Below are positions 52,917-62,100 of a DNA stretch of 64,000 bases, in pieces. Made by a program: the position numbers and the translations under genes. Numbering within the stretch: the stretch's first letter is position 1; each line of letters starts with the position of its first letter. Under the pieces are notes generated by a model, which saw nothing but the letters and a program-made list of their open reading frames with translations, searched no databases and had not been told where the DNA came from. Location: contig JAKLET010000008.1 in NCBI GenBank assembly GCA_022711595.1, positions 1 to 64,000 of the forward strand. The letters run 5' to 3'. This stretch comes from Deltaproteobacteria bacterium (GTDB lineage Bacteria; Desulfobacterota; Syntrophorhabdia; Syntrophorhabdales; Syntrophorhabdaceae).

Positions 52917-53378
52917 ATGAACGCGAATAATTCCGAACCGATAATCGTGGCTTTCTGCTGTCACTATTGCGCTTATGCCGCGGCAGATCTGGCGGGATCG
53001 GGGCGTCTGCAGTACCCGCCCAACATCCGCATCGTCCGGATGCCGTGCACCGGCAGGCTGGAGGTCAATTTCCTGATGAAGGCCTTTGAGGCCGGTGCAG
53101 ACGGTGTTTTGGTAGCTGGATGCGAAGAGGGCAGCTGTCACTTTAAGGAGGGAAATTATCTGGCCAAAGGCCGGGTGAATACCGCCAGGCAGTTATTAGA
53201 GGAAGCCGGGCTGGAACCGCAGCGGCTGCGCATGGTGAATGTGAGCGCTGCCAGTTCCCAAAAGTTTGCCGAATATATTCGCGAAATAGTGGAGACCGTG
53301 ACCGGACTTGGTCCCTCGCCTGTCAAAAAGATGGAAAAGAGGACCACAAACCAAGAACAAACAGGAGTAATGCCATGA
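52917..53378 (+). CDS. mvhD: MvhD/FlpD-like iron-sulfur subunit, copy 2
   Basis: A 153-residue MvhD: FCCHYC (about C14-C18), MPCTGR, and GCEEGSC with C-terminal helices. It is closer to the canonical HdrA-partner MvhD than copy 1. Start 52917 lies 8 nt after taagga; the ATG at 52911 is too close. The stop overlaps metV (ATGA). Confidence 0.87.
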   Translation: MNANNSEPIIVAFCCHYCAYAAADLAGSGRLQYPPNIRIVRMPCTGRLEVNFLMKAFEAGADGVLVAGCEEGSCHFKEGNYLAKGRVNTARQLLEEAGLEPQRLRMVNVSAASSQKFAEYIREIVETVTGLGPSPVKKMEKRTTNQEQTGVMP

Positions 53379-54043
53379 TAGTTGCCGAAAGAAAAACCAT
53401 CCCTGAACTTGTCGAGATTTTAAAACCCCACAAGAATATACTTGTGCTGGGATGCGGCACCTGTGTCACGGTCTGCCTTTCCGGAGGTGAACGGGAAGTC
53501 AGTATCATATCGTCGGCACTGCGTATTGCGTTCCGCGTTCAAGGCCTGGGTTTCGGGATCAATGAGCTCACTATCGAGCGCCAGTGCGATAACATCTTCA
53601 TCGAACAGGCGGCGGAAGCCATCCAGAGGGCTGATGCCGTGTTGTCAACAGCCTGCGGCGCCGGGGTCCAGGCGATTGCCGAGCGTTTTCCTCACAAGCC
53701 GGTCTATGCCGGACTGAACACGACTTTCCTGGGTATTCTCGAGGAGCGCGGTGTGTGGACGGAAAAGTGCGCCGCCTGCGGCTCCTGTGTCCTGCACAAA
53801 TACGGCGGCATATGCCCGGTCACCCGCTGCGCCAAGCGCATGATGAATGGACCATGCGGAGGTTCCCGAGAAGACAGGTGTGAGGTACGGCCGGACAGAT
53901 CCTGTGCGTGGCAACTCATCTACCGAAGGCTCAAGAATATAGGTCAGCTCGAAAGACTCAAGGAAATGGAGCCTCCCAAGGACTGGAATTCAAGCCTGTC
54001 AGGCGGCCCCAGGGTGCTCATAAGGGAAGACCACAAAGTCTGA
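53375..54043 (+). CDS. metV: MetV-type methylenetetrahydrofolate reductase C-terminal-domain protein
   Basis: A 222-residue zinc/iron-sulfur protein of the MTHFR_C family. Motifs: LGCGTCVTVC (about 26-35), STACGAGVQ, CAACGSCVLHKYGGICPVTRCAKRMMNGPCGG (spanning about 131-166) and CEVRPDRSCAW. In acetogens MetV forms a complex with MetF and HdrABC-MvhD. Here MetF is at the other end of the same operon, about 12 kb away. The stop is followed directly by family A word repeats. Confidence 0.9.
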   Translation: MIVAERKTIPELVEILKPHKNILVLGCGTCVTVCLSGGEREVSIISSALRIAFRVQGLGFGINELTIERQCDNIFIEQAAEAIQRADAVLSTACGAGVQAIAERFPHKPVYAGLNTTFLGILEERGVWTEKCAACGSCVLHKYGGICPVTRCAKRMMNGPCGGSREDRCEVRPDRSCAWQLIYRRLKNIGQLERLKEMEPPKDWNSSLSGGPRVLIREDHKV

Positions 54044-54156
54044 AAATGTCGCAACCGCTTGAACAGCTCGAACGGCTTAAGCGGGAAAGGCGAAAAGATG
54101 GCTTGAACCGCTTGAATGCCTGAACCGTTTGAACGGTTGAAACGGCTGAAACTCTT
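54044..54156. repeat. Word repeat family A array after metV
   Basis: Around nine units (aaccgcttgaac, agctcgaac, ggcttaagc, ggcttgaacc, gcttgaatgcc, tgaaccgttt, gaacggttgaaac, ggctgaaac) follow the metV stop, with a local hairpin aaccgtt-tg-aacggtt. It separates the 15 kb operon from the ABC-F gene. Confidence 0.7.
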
Positions 54157-54224
54157 GAACTTATTATCTCCCTGCGGTAAGATAGAGCGCTTTTTAAGTA
54201 AATTATCATCAGGCGCCGAAATCC

Positions 54225-56081
54225 ATGCTTATCGTTACCAATCTTTCAAAGGCCTACGGGACACAGACACTGTTTGATGAGGCGAGCTTTACCGTTGGCC
54301 CCGGAGAGCGCCTCGGTCTCGTGGGACGGAACGGCACGGGGAAGACAACGCTTTTCAGAATGATCCTCGGGGAGGAAGAACCCGATTCGGGGGAGATCCA
54401 CATCCCCAGAGGCTATACCATCCGCCACCTTTCCCAGCACATATCTTTTGTTGAACGTTCGGTCCTTGCAGAGGCCTGCCTCAACCTTACCGCACACGAG
54501 GACGGCCGTGACGAAACGTACAGGGCCAAAACGATCCTCGCTGGCCTCGGCTTTGCCCAGGCGGACCTTGACCGGGACCCCCGGACTTTGAGCGGCGGTT
54601 TCCAGGTGCGCCTGAACCTGGCAAAGATACTTATCGCCAGGCCCATGATGCTGCTCCTTGATGAGCCGACGAACTATCTCGACATAGTTTCCATCCGCTG
54701 GCTGACGCAGTTCCTTAAAGGGTGGAAGGGCGAGATGGTTCTCATCACCCACGACCGTGATTTCATGGACTCCGTGACGACGCACACCATGGTGATACAT
54801 CGCGGCAGGATACGAAAAATGGCCGGGACGACCCACAAGCTCTATGATCAGATCATTGAGGAAGAAGAGGTTTACGAACAGACCCGCGTCAATGAAGAGA
54901 AAAAACGCAGGGAGATAGAGCTTTTCATAAGCCGTTTCCGGGCACAGGCAACGCGGGCCCGGTCTGTCCAGTCGCGTATACGTCAACTCCAGAAAAAGGA
55001 AAAGATGGAGAAGCTTGCCACAATGGAGACGCTGGAGTTTTCTTTCAACGCGGCGCCTTTCCCCGGCAGGTGGCTCCTCGAGGCCGACGGGGCGCGTTTT
55101 TCCTATGGGTCTTCGGGGCCGGAGCTCATAAGGGACTTTTCAATAGCCATTAAGAAGCGCGACCGCATCGGTGTCATCGGGAAGAACGGAAAAGGAAAAA
55201 CAACCCTTCTGAACCTTCTCGCGGGAGGGCTTGCCCCCGTTTCGGGAACCATCACCCATAATCAGAACCTGAAGCTCGGCTACTTCGGGCAGATGAACAT
55301 CGACCGTCTCGAACCGGAGATGACCATAGAGGACGAGATATGGAGCGTGCAGCCCGACAGAAGCAAGACCGTGGTGAGGGGGATATGCGGCGCGATGCTC
55401 TTTGACGGCGACAAGGCCCTGAAGAAGATAGGTGTCCTGTCCGGGGGAGAGCGCAGCCGGGTGCTCATGGGAAAGCTCATCGCGGAGCCTGCGAACCTGC
55501 TGCTGCTTGACGAACCTACGAACCATCTCGATATGGAATCCATCGATTCCCTCATCGAGGCCATCAATGATTTTGAAGGAGCGGTGGTGATCGTTACCCA
55601 CAGCGAAATGATCCTGGACGCGGTTGCCGAACGGTTGATCGTCTTTGACGGCAGCAGGGTCAGCGTCTTCGAAGGCAGCTACGAGGATTTCCTTGCACGC
55701 GTTGGTTGGGAAGACGAGGCGCGAGAAGGCGACGAAGAGCGGGAGACCACGGCCGCACCAGCCAAAAGCGTGCTCAGGAAGGAGTCCAAAAGACTCAGGG
55801 CGGAGATCGTCAACGACCGCTCGCGCGCTTTGACCCCCATCAAAAACCGTATCAATGAGATAGAAACCGCCATCACCGAGGCCGAAAGACAGCTTGCCGG
55901 GGACAATAAAGCCCTCATCGCCGCGTCCCGCAACGGTGACGGGAAGATCATCACGGACCTTTCGGTTGCCATCCACGAAGCAAAGATAAGGATCGACGAG
56001 CTTTTCGACGAACTGGAAGTGATCACCACCCAGCACGATGCACTGGCGCAGGAATTCGAGGAAAGATTGAGGGAGATATAA
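54225..56081 (+). CDS. ABC-F family ATPase (Uup/YdiF-like)
   Basis: This 618-residue protein has two nucleotide-binding domains and no membrane segments. NBD1: Walker A GRNGTGKTT (about 35-43), signature LSGGFQVRL, LLLDEPTNYLD. NBD2: GKNGKGKTT, LSGGERSRVL, LLLDEPTNHLD. A charged interdomain linker (about 230-280) and a C-terminal coiled coil (about 520-618) are typical of ABC-F translation factors acting at the ribosome. The first signature has F in place of the usual E after GG (LSGGFQ). Confidence 0.9.
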   Translation: MLIVTNLSKAYGTQTLFDEASFTVGPGERLGLVGRNGTGKTTLFRMILGEEEPDSGEIHIPRGYTIRHLSQHISFVERSVLAEACLNLTAHEDGRDETYRAKTILAGLGFAQADLDRDPRTLSGGFQVRLNLAKILIARPMMLLLDEPTNYLDIVSIRWLTQFLKGWKGEMVLITHDRDFMDSVTTHTMVIHRGRIRKMAGTTHKLYDQIIEEEEVYEQTRVNEEKKRREIELFISRFRAQATRARSVQSRIRQLQKKEKMEKLATMETLEFSFNAAPFPGRWLLEADGARFSYGSSGPELIRDFSIAIKKRDRIGVIGKNGKGKTTLLNLLAGGLAPVSGTITHNQNLKLGYFGQMNIDRLEPEMTIEDEIWSVQPDRSKTVVRGICGAMLFDGDKALKKIGVLSGGERSRVLMGKLIAEPANLLLLDEPTNHLDMESIDSLIEAINDFEGAVVIVTHSEMILDAVAERLIVFDGSRVSVFEGSYEDFLARVGWEDEAREGDEERETTAAPAKSVLRKESKRLRAEIVNDRSRALTPIKNRINEIETAITEAERQLAGDNKALIAASRNGDGKIITDLSVAIHEAKIRIDELFDELEVITTQHDALAQEFEERLREI

Positions 56082-56120
56082 AACATTTCAAATGGTTAAG
56101 CCGATCGGGTGGTCACGGGA

Positions 56121-56402
56121 TTACAGAGTGACGGAATCTATCCCGACCTCAAATTCGGGTGTTCCACCGGTGGTTCTCAATCTGATCTCAACGCGCCTGC
56201 CTGCTGAAAGAAGGTCCTCGTAACGCCCTCTCAATTGATTGAAATCAGCCGATTCAAGGAACAGTCTCAGCAGTTCCAATTTTTCAGCCAGTTGGCCGTC
56301 TTCCTGTTTTGTCTTGAGGAGCTGGCTCAGCACCTTCTCATACTCATTTTTGGCAAGTGTTTCAACGCAATGGGAGAGGCTTGGTTCAAACTTGATCTCC
56401 AT
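56121..56402 (-). CDS. Small hypothetical protein (93 aa)
   Basis: A 93-residue soluble protein, mostly helical in the first two thirds (CVETLAKNEYEKVLSQLLKTKQ, LAEKLELLRLFLESADFNQLRGRYE). No family recognised. ATG 56402 has AAGGTGG upstream; an in-frame extension to 56426 is less likely. Confidence 0.5.
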   Translation of the reverse strand: MEIKFEPSLSHCVETLAKNEYEKVLSQLLKTKQEDGQLAEKLELLRLFLESADFNQLRGRYEDLLSAGRRVEIRLRTTGGTPEFEVGIDSVTL

Positions 56403-56668
56403 TGTTCCACCTTCACGGGCAATCATTGTCCGGTAAAGGGCCAGGCCGTCCCGTGGTCACCGTGCCCTTTTAGCGCATGGCCGGTATCGTCTTCTTTGCA
56501 TTCGATACGCAATTATGATACGTTCAGCCGCTTGTCCTGTCAACTGTCGGGACACGGGAGAGGGCCGCCTCATACAGTTTGTTCCGTATTCTTAAAGACC
56601 ATTGCCGAAAAGATTTGCCGGTTGTTTTTTTCCTCGATCAATGGTTATTATCGTTGAAGGAGGATGTC

Positions 56669-57271
56669 ATGCCCCTTGCTTTTCATTCCATCAGCCATGG
56701 ACAGATAGCATTCGGTTTCTTCAACATTGACACGGACATGATGCTTCTCAACGACCATTATTTCTTTGCCGACGACCTTTCGGCCGTGCTCGGCGACATG
56801 GCTTCTCGATCCGGCGACGGACTGGTCGATATACCCCTTGATGCTTACACCTTGGATATATCGCGCACAGGCAACCTTATGGGTGCGATCCGCGGGACCG
56901 ACCTTCGCGGGTTCATCGGTGAGGTCTACAGGCGTTTTCCCTTTCCCGCCGAAGAGGAAAAGTTCAAACAGCAGCCGGAGGGTTTTGAGAGACGGCATAT
57001 CGTCGAGGAGATCGTGAAGAAATACGCAGACATGAGACCTGTCCACGTGGTCGCCGACAACGCGCACGGTACGGTTGAATTGGGCGGCTATCTTTTCGAC
57101 AGGGGAGGTTTCCAGGCGCTTGTCCTGTATCTCTGGGCGGGAGGTTACCCGCGCTGGAGGGACGGCCTGCGCCCGGAATACGTCATGGAGATGAAAAGAA
57201 TCATTGAGAAGTCTGGCAATCCGCTTTTTGCCGGTCTTGGCGCAAAATTGGAAAAAAACCGTGAGGCGTAA
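56669..57271 (+). CDS. Conserved hypothetical protein (200 aa)
   Basis: A soluble 200-residue protein starting MPLAFHSISHGQIAFGFFNIDTDMMLLNDHYFFADDL, with VHVVADNAHGTVELGGYLFDRGGFQALVLYLWAGGYPRWRDG later. I do not recognise the family; the pattern of conserved aromatic and acidic residues suggests an enzyme or ligand-binding fold. GAAGGAGG precedes the ATG. The last residues N-R-E-A and the TAA stop are encoded by aaccgtgaggcgtaa word-repeat DNA. Confidence 0.6.
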   Translation: MPLAFHSISHGQIAFGFFNIDTDMMLLNDHYFFADDLSAVLGDMASRSGDGLVDIPLDAYTLDISRTGNLMGAIRGTDLRGFIGEVYRRFPFPAEEEKFKQQPEGFERRHIVEEIVKKYADMRPVHVVADNAHGTVELGGYLFDRGGFQALVLYLWAGGYPRWRDGLRPEYVMEMKRIIEKSGNPLFAGLGAKLEKNREA

Positions 57272-57420
57272 GGCGTGCAAAGACCGTGAGGCGTTAGACC
57301 GTGAGGCGTTAAACCGTGAGGCGTGAGACGTGAGGCGTGAAACCGGGAGGCTCGGGGTTTATTTTCCTTTTTTTATGCTTTACTCTTTACGCTTAACTCT
57401 TTACGCTTTACGGAAATATT
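57258..57420. repeat. Word repeat family B array
   Basis: Six forward units (accgtgaggcgta, aggcgtgcaaag, accgtgaggcgtt, aaaccgtgaggcgt, gagacgtgaggcgt, gaaaccggg) at 57258-57345 are followed by inverted units (atgctttactctttacgc, ttaactctttacgctttacgg) at 57375-57416. The tract begins inside the end of the upstream gene. Confidence 0.75.
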
Positions 57421-57435
57421 AAGGAGCACATTACA

Positions 57436-57627
57436 ATGGAAGAAAAGAAGAGCAAAGAGGAGCGCTATAACGAGGCGCGTATCCTGCACAAATCGCTTGA
57501 CGAAAAGCTGCAGATGCTGCAGGCGAAACCCTATCTGACCGAGGATGAAGAGCTGGAAATAAAGCTTCTCAAGAAGAAGAAGCTTTATTTTAAGGACATG
57601 ATGGAAAGGATCAAGGAAGAAAAGTGA
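57436..57627 (+). CDS. DUF465 family small coiled-coil protein
   Basis: A 63-residue, highly charged helical protein (EERYNEARILHKSLDEKLQMLQ...EDEELEIKLLKKKKLYFKDMMERI) matching the YdcH/DUF465 type. Function of the family is unknown. TAAGGAG precedes the ATG. Confidence 0.78.
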   Translation: MEEKKSKEERYNEARILHKSLDEKLQMLQAKPYLTEDEELEIKLLKKKKLYFKDMMERIKEEK

Positions 57628-57787
57628 CCGCGTCCTTATGTTGCCATAAGAGGCAACATTTGTCGAACCATTCATGAACGTTTTCAATAATATTTTGCCA
57701 GAACGTTGATGGCCAAGGGTTTGAGAAGCATTGTGAAGCTTGTGAATGATGGCATGGATATTGCTTTAAATTCACAAGGAGCATACG

Positions 57788-57910
57788 ATGCTGGACCGGA
57801 GATTGATGAAAGAAGTGATAAACATCCTTATGGAAAGCGCATCATATTTCCGCCTGACCGTGAGTGAGAGGCTCCGGCTGGTGAAACACCTCATGAACGT
57901 CATGATGTGA
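57788..57910 (+). CDS. Small ORF, 40 aa
   Basis: A 40-codon frame from ATG 57788 to TGA 57908-57910 with AAGGAG spaced six bases upstream. The product (MLDRRLMKEVINILMESASY, then FRLTVSERLRLVKHLMNVMM) is an amphipathic, helical, basic peptide. No family is known to me. The good Shine-Dalgarno and protein-like composition favour a real gene. Confidence 0.45.
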   Translation: MLDRRLMKEVINILMESASYFRLTVSERLRLVKHLMNVMM

Positions 57911-58011
57911 CTTAAAGGGATCCATGGGCCATAGAGTTTCAAGGTTTCAGAGAAAAAACCAAGAAGATCCCCGGGCAATTTTCAAAGATAGGGGTTAGCC
58001 AATTTCCTCTC

Positions 58012-58740
58012 TTATTCTATGCCGGCGATGAATTTGCCGATGGCCGTGTTCAACTTGTCGGGTTTTTCGATCATCACCATGTGTCCCGCGCCTTCTATGA
58101 TCTCAAGGGCTGCACCGGAAATATTTTCCGCAAGGTAGCGGGAATATTTTTCCGGGGTGAACAGGTCTTCGGTGCCGCACATAACAAGTGTGGGAGCGGT
58201 GATGTTTCCGAGTGAGCCCATGTAATTGAAACTGTCACAGGCCGTGAAATCGTTGAAGATCGTCCGTGCGTCGTTCTTCAGGTATTCCGCGAGGACTTTT
58301 TCTTTCAATGCAGCGGGCATGGCGGGAGAAAATGCTGTGTCGATGATCATCCGGGCCGTTTTTTCCTTGTCCTTCAGGGCGCCTTCGAGAATATCCGGAT
58401 AGACCTTGAGCTTCGCCCCGGTCCCGATGAGGATGAGCCCTTTTAAAAGCCCGGGATACGTGATGGCGAGGTGCATCGCGATCGCCCCTCCCATGGAATG
58501 TCCAACAATATGCGCGGGGGCCGCCCCGCTTTCTTCAAGCACTTTTTTTGTAGCTTCGGCGTAAGCCTCGATGGAGTTGAAAGAATCTCCGTCTGACTTT
58601 CCATGGCCCGGAAGGTCGACAAGGACCACCCGGTTTGTCTTCTCGAAATACACTTTCTGCAAAAGCCACAAAAGCGTTGAACCGCCCGCGCCGTGGATGA
58701 AAACGATAGGTGTGCCGCTGCCGTATATTTCAACATTCAT
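58012..58740 (-). CDS. Alpha/beta hydrolase
   Basis: This 242-residue protein has the oxyanion motif IHGAGGS (about 17-23), nucleophile elbow GHSMGG (Ser about 83), Asp in CGTEDLFTP and His in GAGHMVMIE. It is a serine esterase/hydrolase of unknown substrate. The start at 58740 has GGAGG upstream; an upstream extension to 58818 lacks one. Confidence 0.85.
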   Translation of the reverse strand: MNVEIYGSGTPIVFIHGAGGSTLLWLLQKVYFEKTNRVVLVDLPGHGKSDGDSFNSIEAYAEATKKVLEESGAAPAHIVGHSMGGAIAMHLAITYPGLLKGLILIGTGAKLKVYPDILEGALKDKEKTARMIIDTAFSPAMPAALKEKVLAEYLKNDARTIFNDFTACDSFNYMGSLGNITAPTLVMCGTEDLFTPEKYSRYLAENISGAALEIIEGAGHMVMIEKPDKLNTAIGKFIAGIE

Positions 58741-59125
58741 GTCATTGCCTCCAGTGACAAACATTATAAATGATAGACAACAGAATTCCAAGGACCTGAT
58801 TACTGCCGTTTCCTTCATCCATGCTCCCGCTTAATATATCTTTACAAATTTATTTATTATTTTCCCGATCTGTAAGCAATATGTGGGTAGTTTTAGTGTA
58901 TGATTTATCACGTAACGCTTACGCCCGAACATCATTGTTATCTGCACCAACTAGGCTGATACAGAAAATGGACTTAAAAGCCGCCGGATTTCCGTGGGCG
59001 GTTGGCGGTTTCGAAGAAACCATGCCCTTTCCGGGTAAGGGCAAACCAAAAAATGAGAGCCATACTTGTTTAAAGTTCTCAAACAACGTGCAGGATAAGA
59101 GCCGGATCTGGCATATGAGGAAGCT
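58741..59125. other. Intergenic region with three hairpins upstream of the autotransporter
   Basis: The region between divergent genes contains ccgcc/ggcgg (58981-58985 / 58997-59001), ggtttc-gaa-gaaacc (59007-59021) and gccctt/aagggc (59024-59029 / 59037-59042) in a row, ending gggcaaacc. They would form three stacked hairpins in the autotransporter mRNA leader. I could not match the order of elements to a known riboswitch class. Confidence 0.45.
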
Positions 59126-62100
59126 ATGGAACGGAAGGGAATAACGGTAAAGTTAAAGAAAGTCCCAATACTCAAAAGGATTGTACGCTTGCCGGATATA
59201 TTTGGTGCCTTCCTGCCGGGCAGGCGGCTTCACTTGTATCTTTGCCTTGTTAAGGTTTATTTTCTTGCAACCGTATTCATTTTCTATTCACTTCCGGCAC
59301 ATGCCATCGATCCGCTGATATCTCCGAACACAGGTACAATTGATATCAGCACAATTCGTCAGATTATCACCCCCTATGAGAATCAGGCTGCCGGGATTAT
59401 AAATATCAATTCCGGCGGCCAGGTGACTAACGAAGGCAACCAGGTGGACAACTACGGCGCTATTAACGTCAATTCCGGCGGCAAGCTGGACAATATGTGG
59501 GGGATGATAACAAATAAAACAGGCGGTGTTCTGCTCAACCATGGTACCGTCACTGACAACGGCATGAGCATAACCAATGAATCAGGTGCGACGGTTGGCA
59601 ATTACAGCATATGGTACAGCTACGGGCCTTTTGCAAACGATGGAAGCTTAACAAACCACAATGGGGGCACATTTGACAACAATAATGCGATGGCCAGTAC
59701 GGGCACGCTGTCAAATGCCGGCACGTGGCTGAACAACGATTGGTCAACGCTGGACAACTCCGGTACCTTGACCAATTCCGGCACATTCACCAACAGCTCC
59801 ATGGCCACCCTGACCAATTCCAATGCGCTGACCAATTCAGGCATATTCAATAATTCTGGTGCGTTCACTAACTCGGGAACCCTCACGGTCTCATCCGGAG
59901 GCATTTTCAATCAGAATAATACAGCTACATACAGCGGCGCTGGCTCCATTATCCTTGGCGGTACGCTGAACAACACCTCGAACAATGCTTTCGATATCAC
60001 CACCCTCGGTTTCACGGGCGGTACTTTTAACAGCAACGGCACCGGCTCTGTGAGCATTACCACCGCGACGGTTGCCGGCGGTCAGACCGGAACTATCCAG
60101 GGGAGTGGGCCGATTGGGCTCGCCACAGCGGACGTGGACGGGACGCTCAACATCAGTGCTGTCATCTCGGGCACCGGCTCCCTCACCAAGACCGGTGCGG
60201 GAACGCTCACCCTCTCGGGCGCCAACACCTATTCAGGCGGCACCTTCATAAACGCGGGCACCCTCACTGTGGGCAGTGATGCCAACCTTGGCAATGCATC
60301 TGGCGGGCTCACCTTCACAGGCGGCACCCTCCAGGTGACAGGCGGTTTTACCACGGGCCGCTCCGTCACCCTCAATGCGGGAGGCGGTACCCTTGATACC
60401 AACGGCAACGACCTGACCATATCAGGCGTCATGATCGGCGCCGGCTCCCTCACCAAGACCGGTGCGGGAACGCTGGTCCTTACCGGTGCCAACACATACT
60501 CCGGCGGGACGACGGTGAGCACGGGCACCCTCCAGGGCGACACGTCGAGCCTACAGGGCGACATCACCAACGACTCCCAGGTCATCTTCGACCAGGCAGC
60601 CGCGGGGACCTACGCCGGCGACATGTGCGGGACGGGAACATTGATCAAGACCGGGGCCGGCACCGTTACATTGACCGGTTCCAGCTGCCTCGGCGGGGGA
60701 GTGACCATCGTTGCCGGGACCCTGGCCAATGATGGTGCATATATAAATGATATTGGTGCCACGATCAACAACACCGCGGCCGGCACGCTTAACAATACCG
60801 GCACACTGGGCAACGAGGGCACACTGGTCAATTCGGGAACACTGAACAACGATAATGGCGGCTGGTTATTCAACGCAGACGGCGCATCCATGATCAACAA
60901 TGGTATGCTGAACAATCTGGCAGGCGCCCAGCTTACCGTTCAGGACGGTTCTTTCCTTACTAATAATGGTACCCTTACCAACAACGGTTGGCTCGGAAAT
61001 GACGCCGGGTCGGTCCTGACCAACAACGCTGCCCTGACCAACAACAATGTGCTGGTCAACTTCGCTGCTCTGACAAACAACGCTACCCTGACCAACAATG
61101 TTGGTGCCAGCATTACCAACGCGGCCACTCTTACAAACAATGCCGGTGCTACCCTGACCAACAGCGGAACGTTCAGCAACTGGGCCGGTGCGGTCTTTGT
61201 CAATAACGGCATATTCACGAACGCAGGCGTTTTTACCAATAATGGCACTCTCAAGGGGATCGGCACTATTATCGGCGATATAACCAACGACGGCATCATC
61301 GCCCCGGGCAACTCAATCGGAACCATGACGATCACCGGCAACTACACACATAACGCGGGCGCCACCTACCAAGTGGAGGTCAACGCGGCGGGCCAATCTG
61401 ACAGGCTTGTTGTTACCGGCACCGCCGTCCTCAACGGCGGCACCGTTTCCGTTCTCGCCTCTCCCGGTATGTATAACGTAAGCACGAACTATACCATCCT
61501 GACCGCCGGGAGTGTCACGGGCACCTTCGCGAGCGTTGCGGGCAATCTTGCTTTTCTCACCCCTTCTTTAAGCTACGATCCCACCCACGTCTATCTCCTG
61601 CTCACCCGCAACTCCACCAGCTTCGCCGATGTGGCACAGAACTGGAACCAATATGCCGTGGCCTCCGCGCTGGACCGGTCCGCGCCTTCGGCAACAGGCG
61701 ACATGGCGGACGTTATCAATACCCTCCTTGGCCTCAGCGCGTCCGATGCCAGGGGCGCCTATGACCAGATGGGCGGCCTTACCCACAACGCCCTGACGGG
61801 CGTGACCTTCTTTTCTTTTAACAGGTACCTGGGTGCTGTTGCGGACAGGGTGGGGGGATTCATAACGGGCGCACCCTCATCGATGTTCTCAGGGCGACCT
61901 GTCATGCTTGCCTCCCGGGCCGATACCGGCAGCGACGCGGGCAATACTCTCCTTGCCGCGCTTGGGAATATGCGCAGTGAGGGAAGACCCCGCTGGGGAC
62001 TGTGGGCGCAGGGGTACGGAGGTATGGGCGACAGGCACGGCAACGAAATATCATCACGCTACGATTATGATCTGGCAGGGATAGTGGTGGGCTTTGACAG

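Noticed and set aside
59020-59050. Cyclic-di-GMP-I riboswitch (because of gggcaaacc)
   Set aside because: The downstream GNRA hairpin and ggacgcaaagcc core are absent and the hairpin order does not fit.
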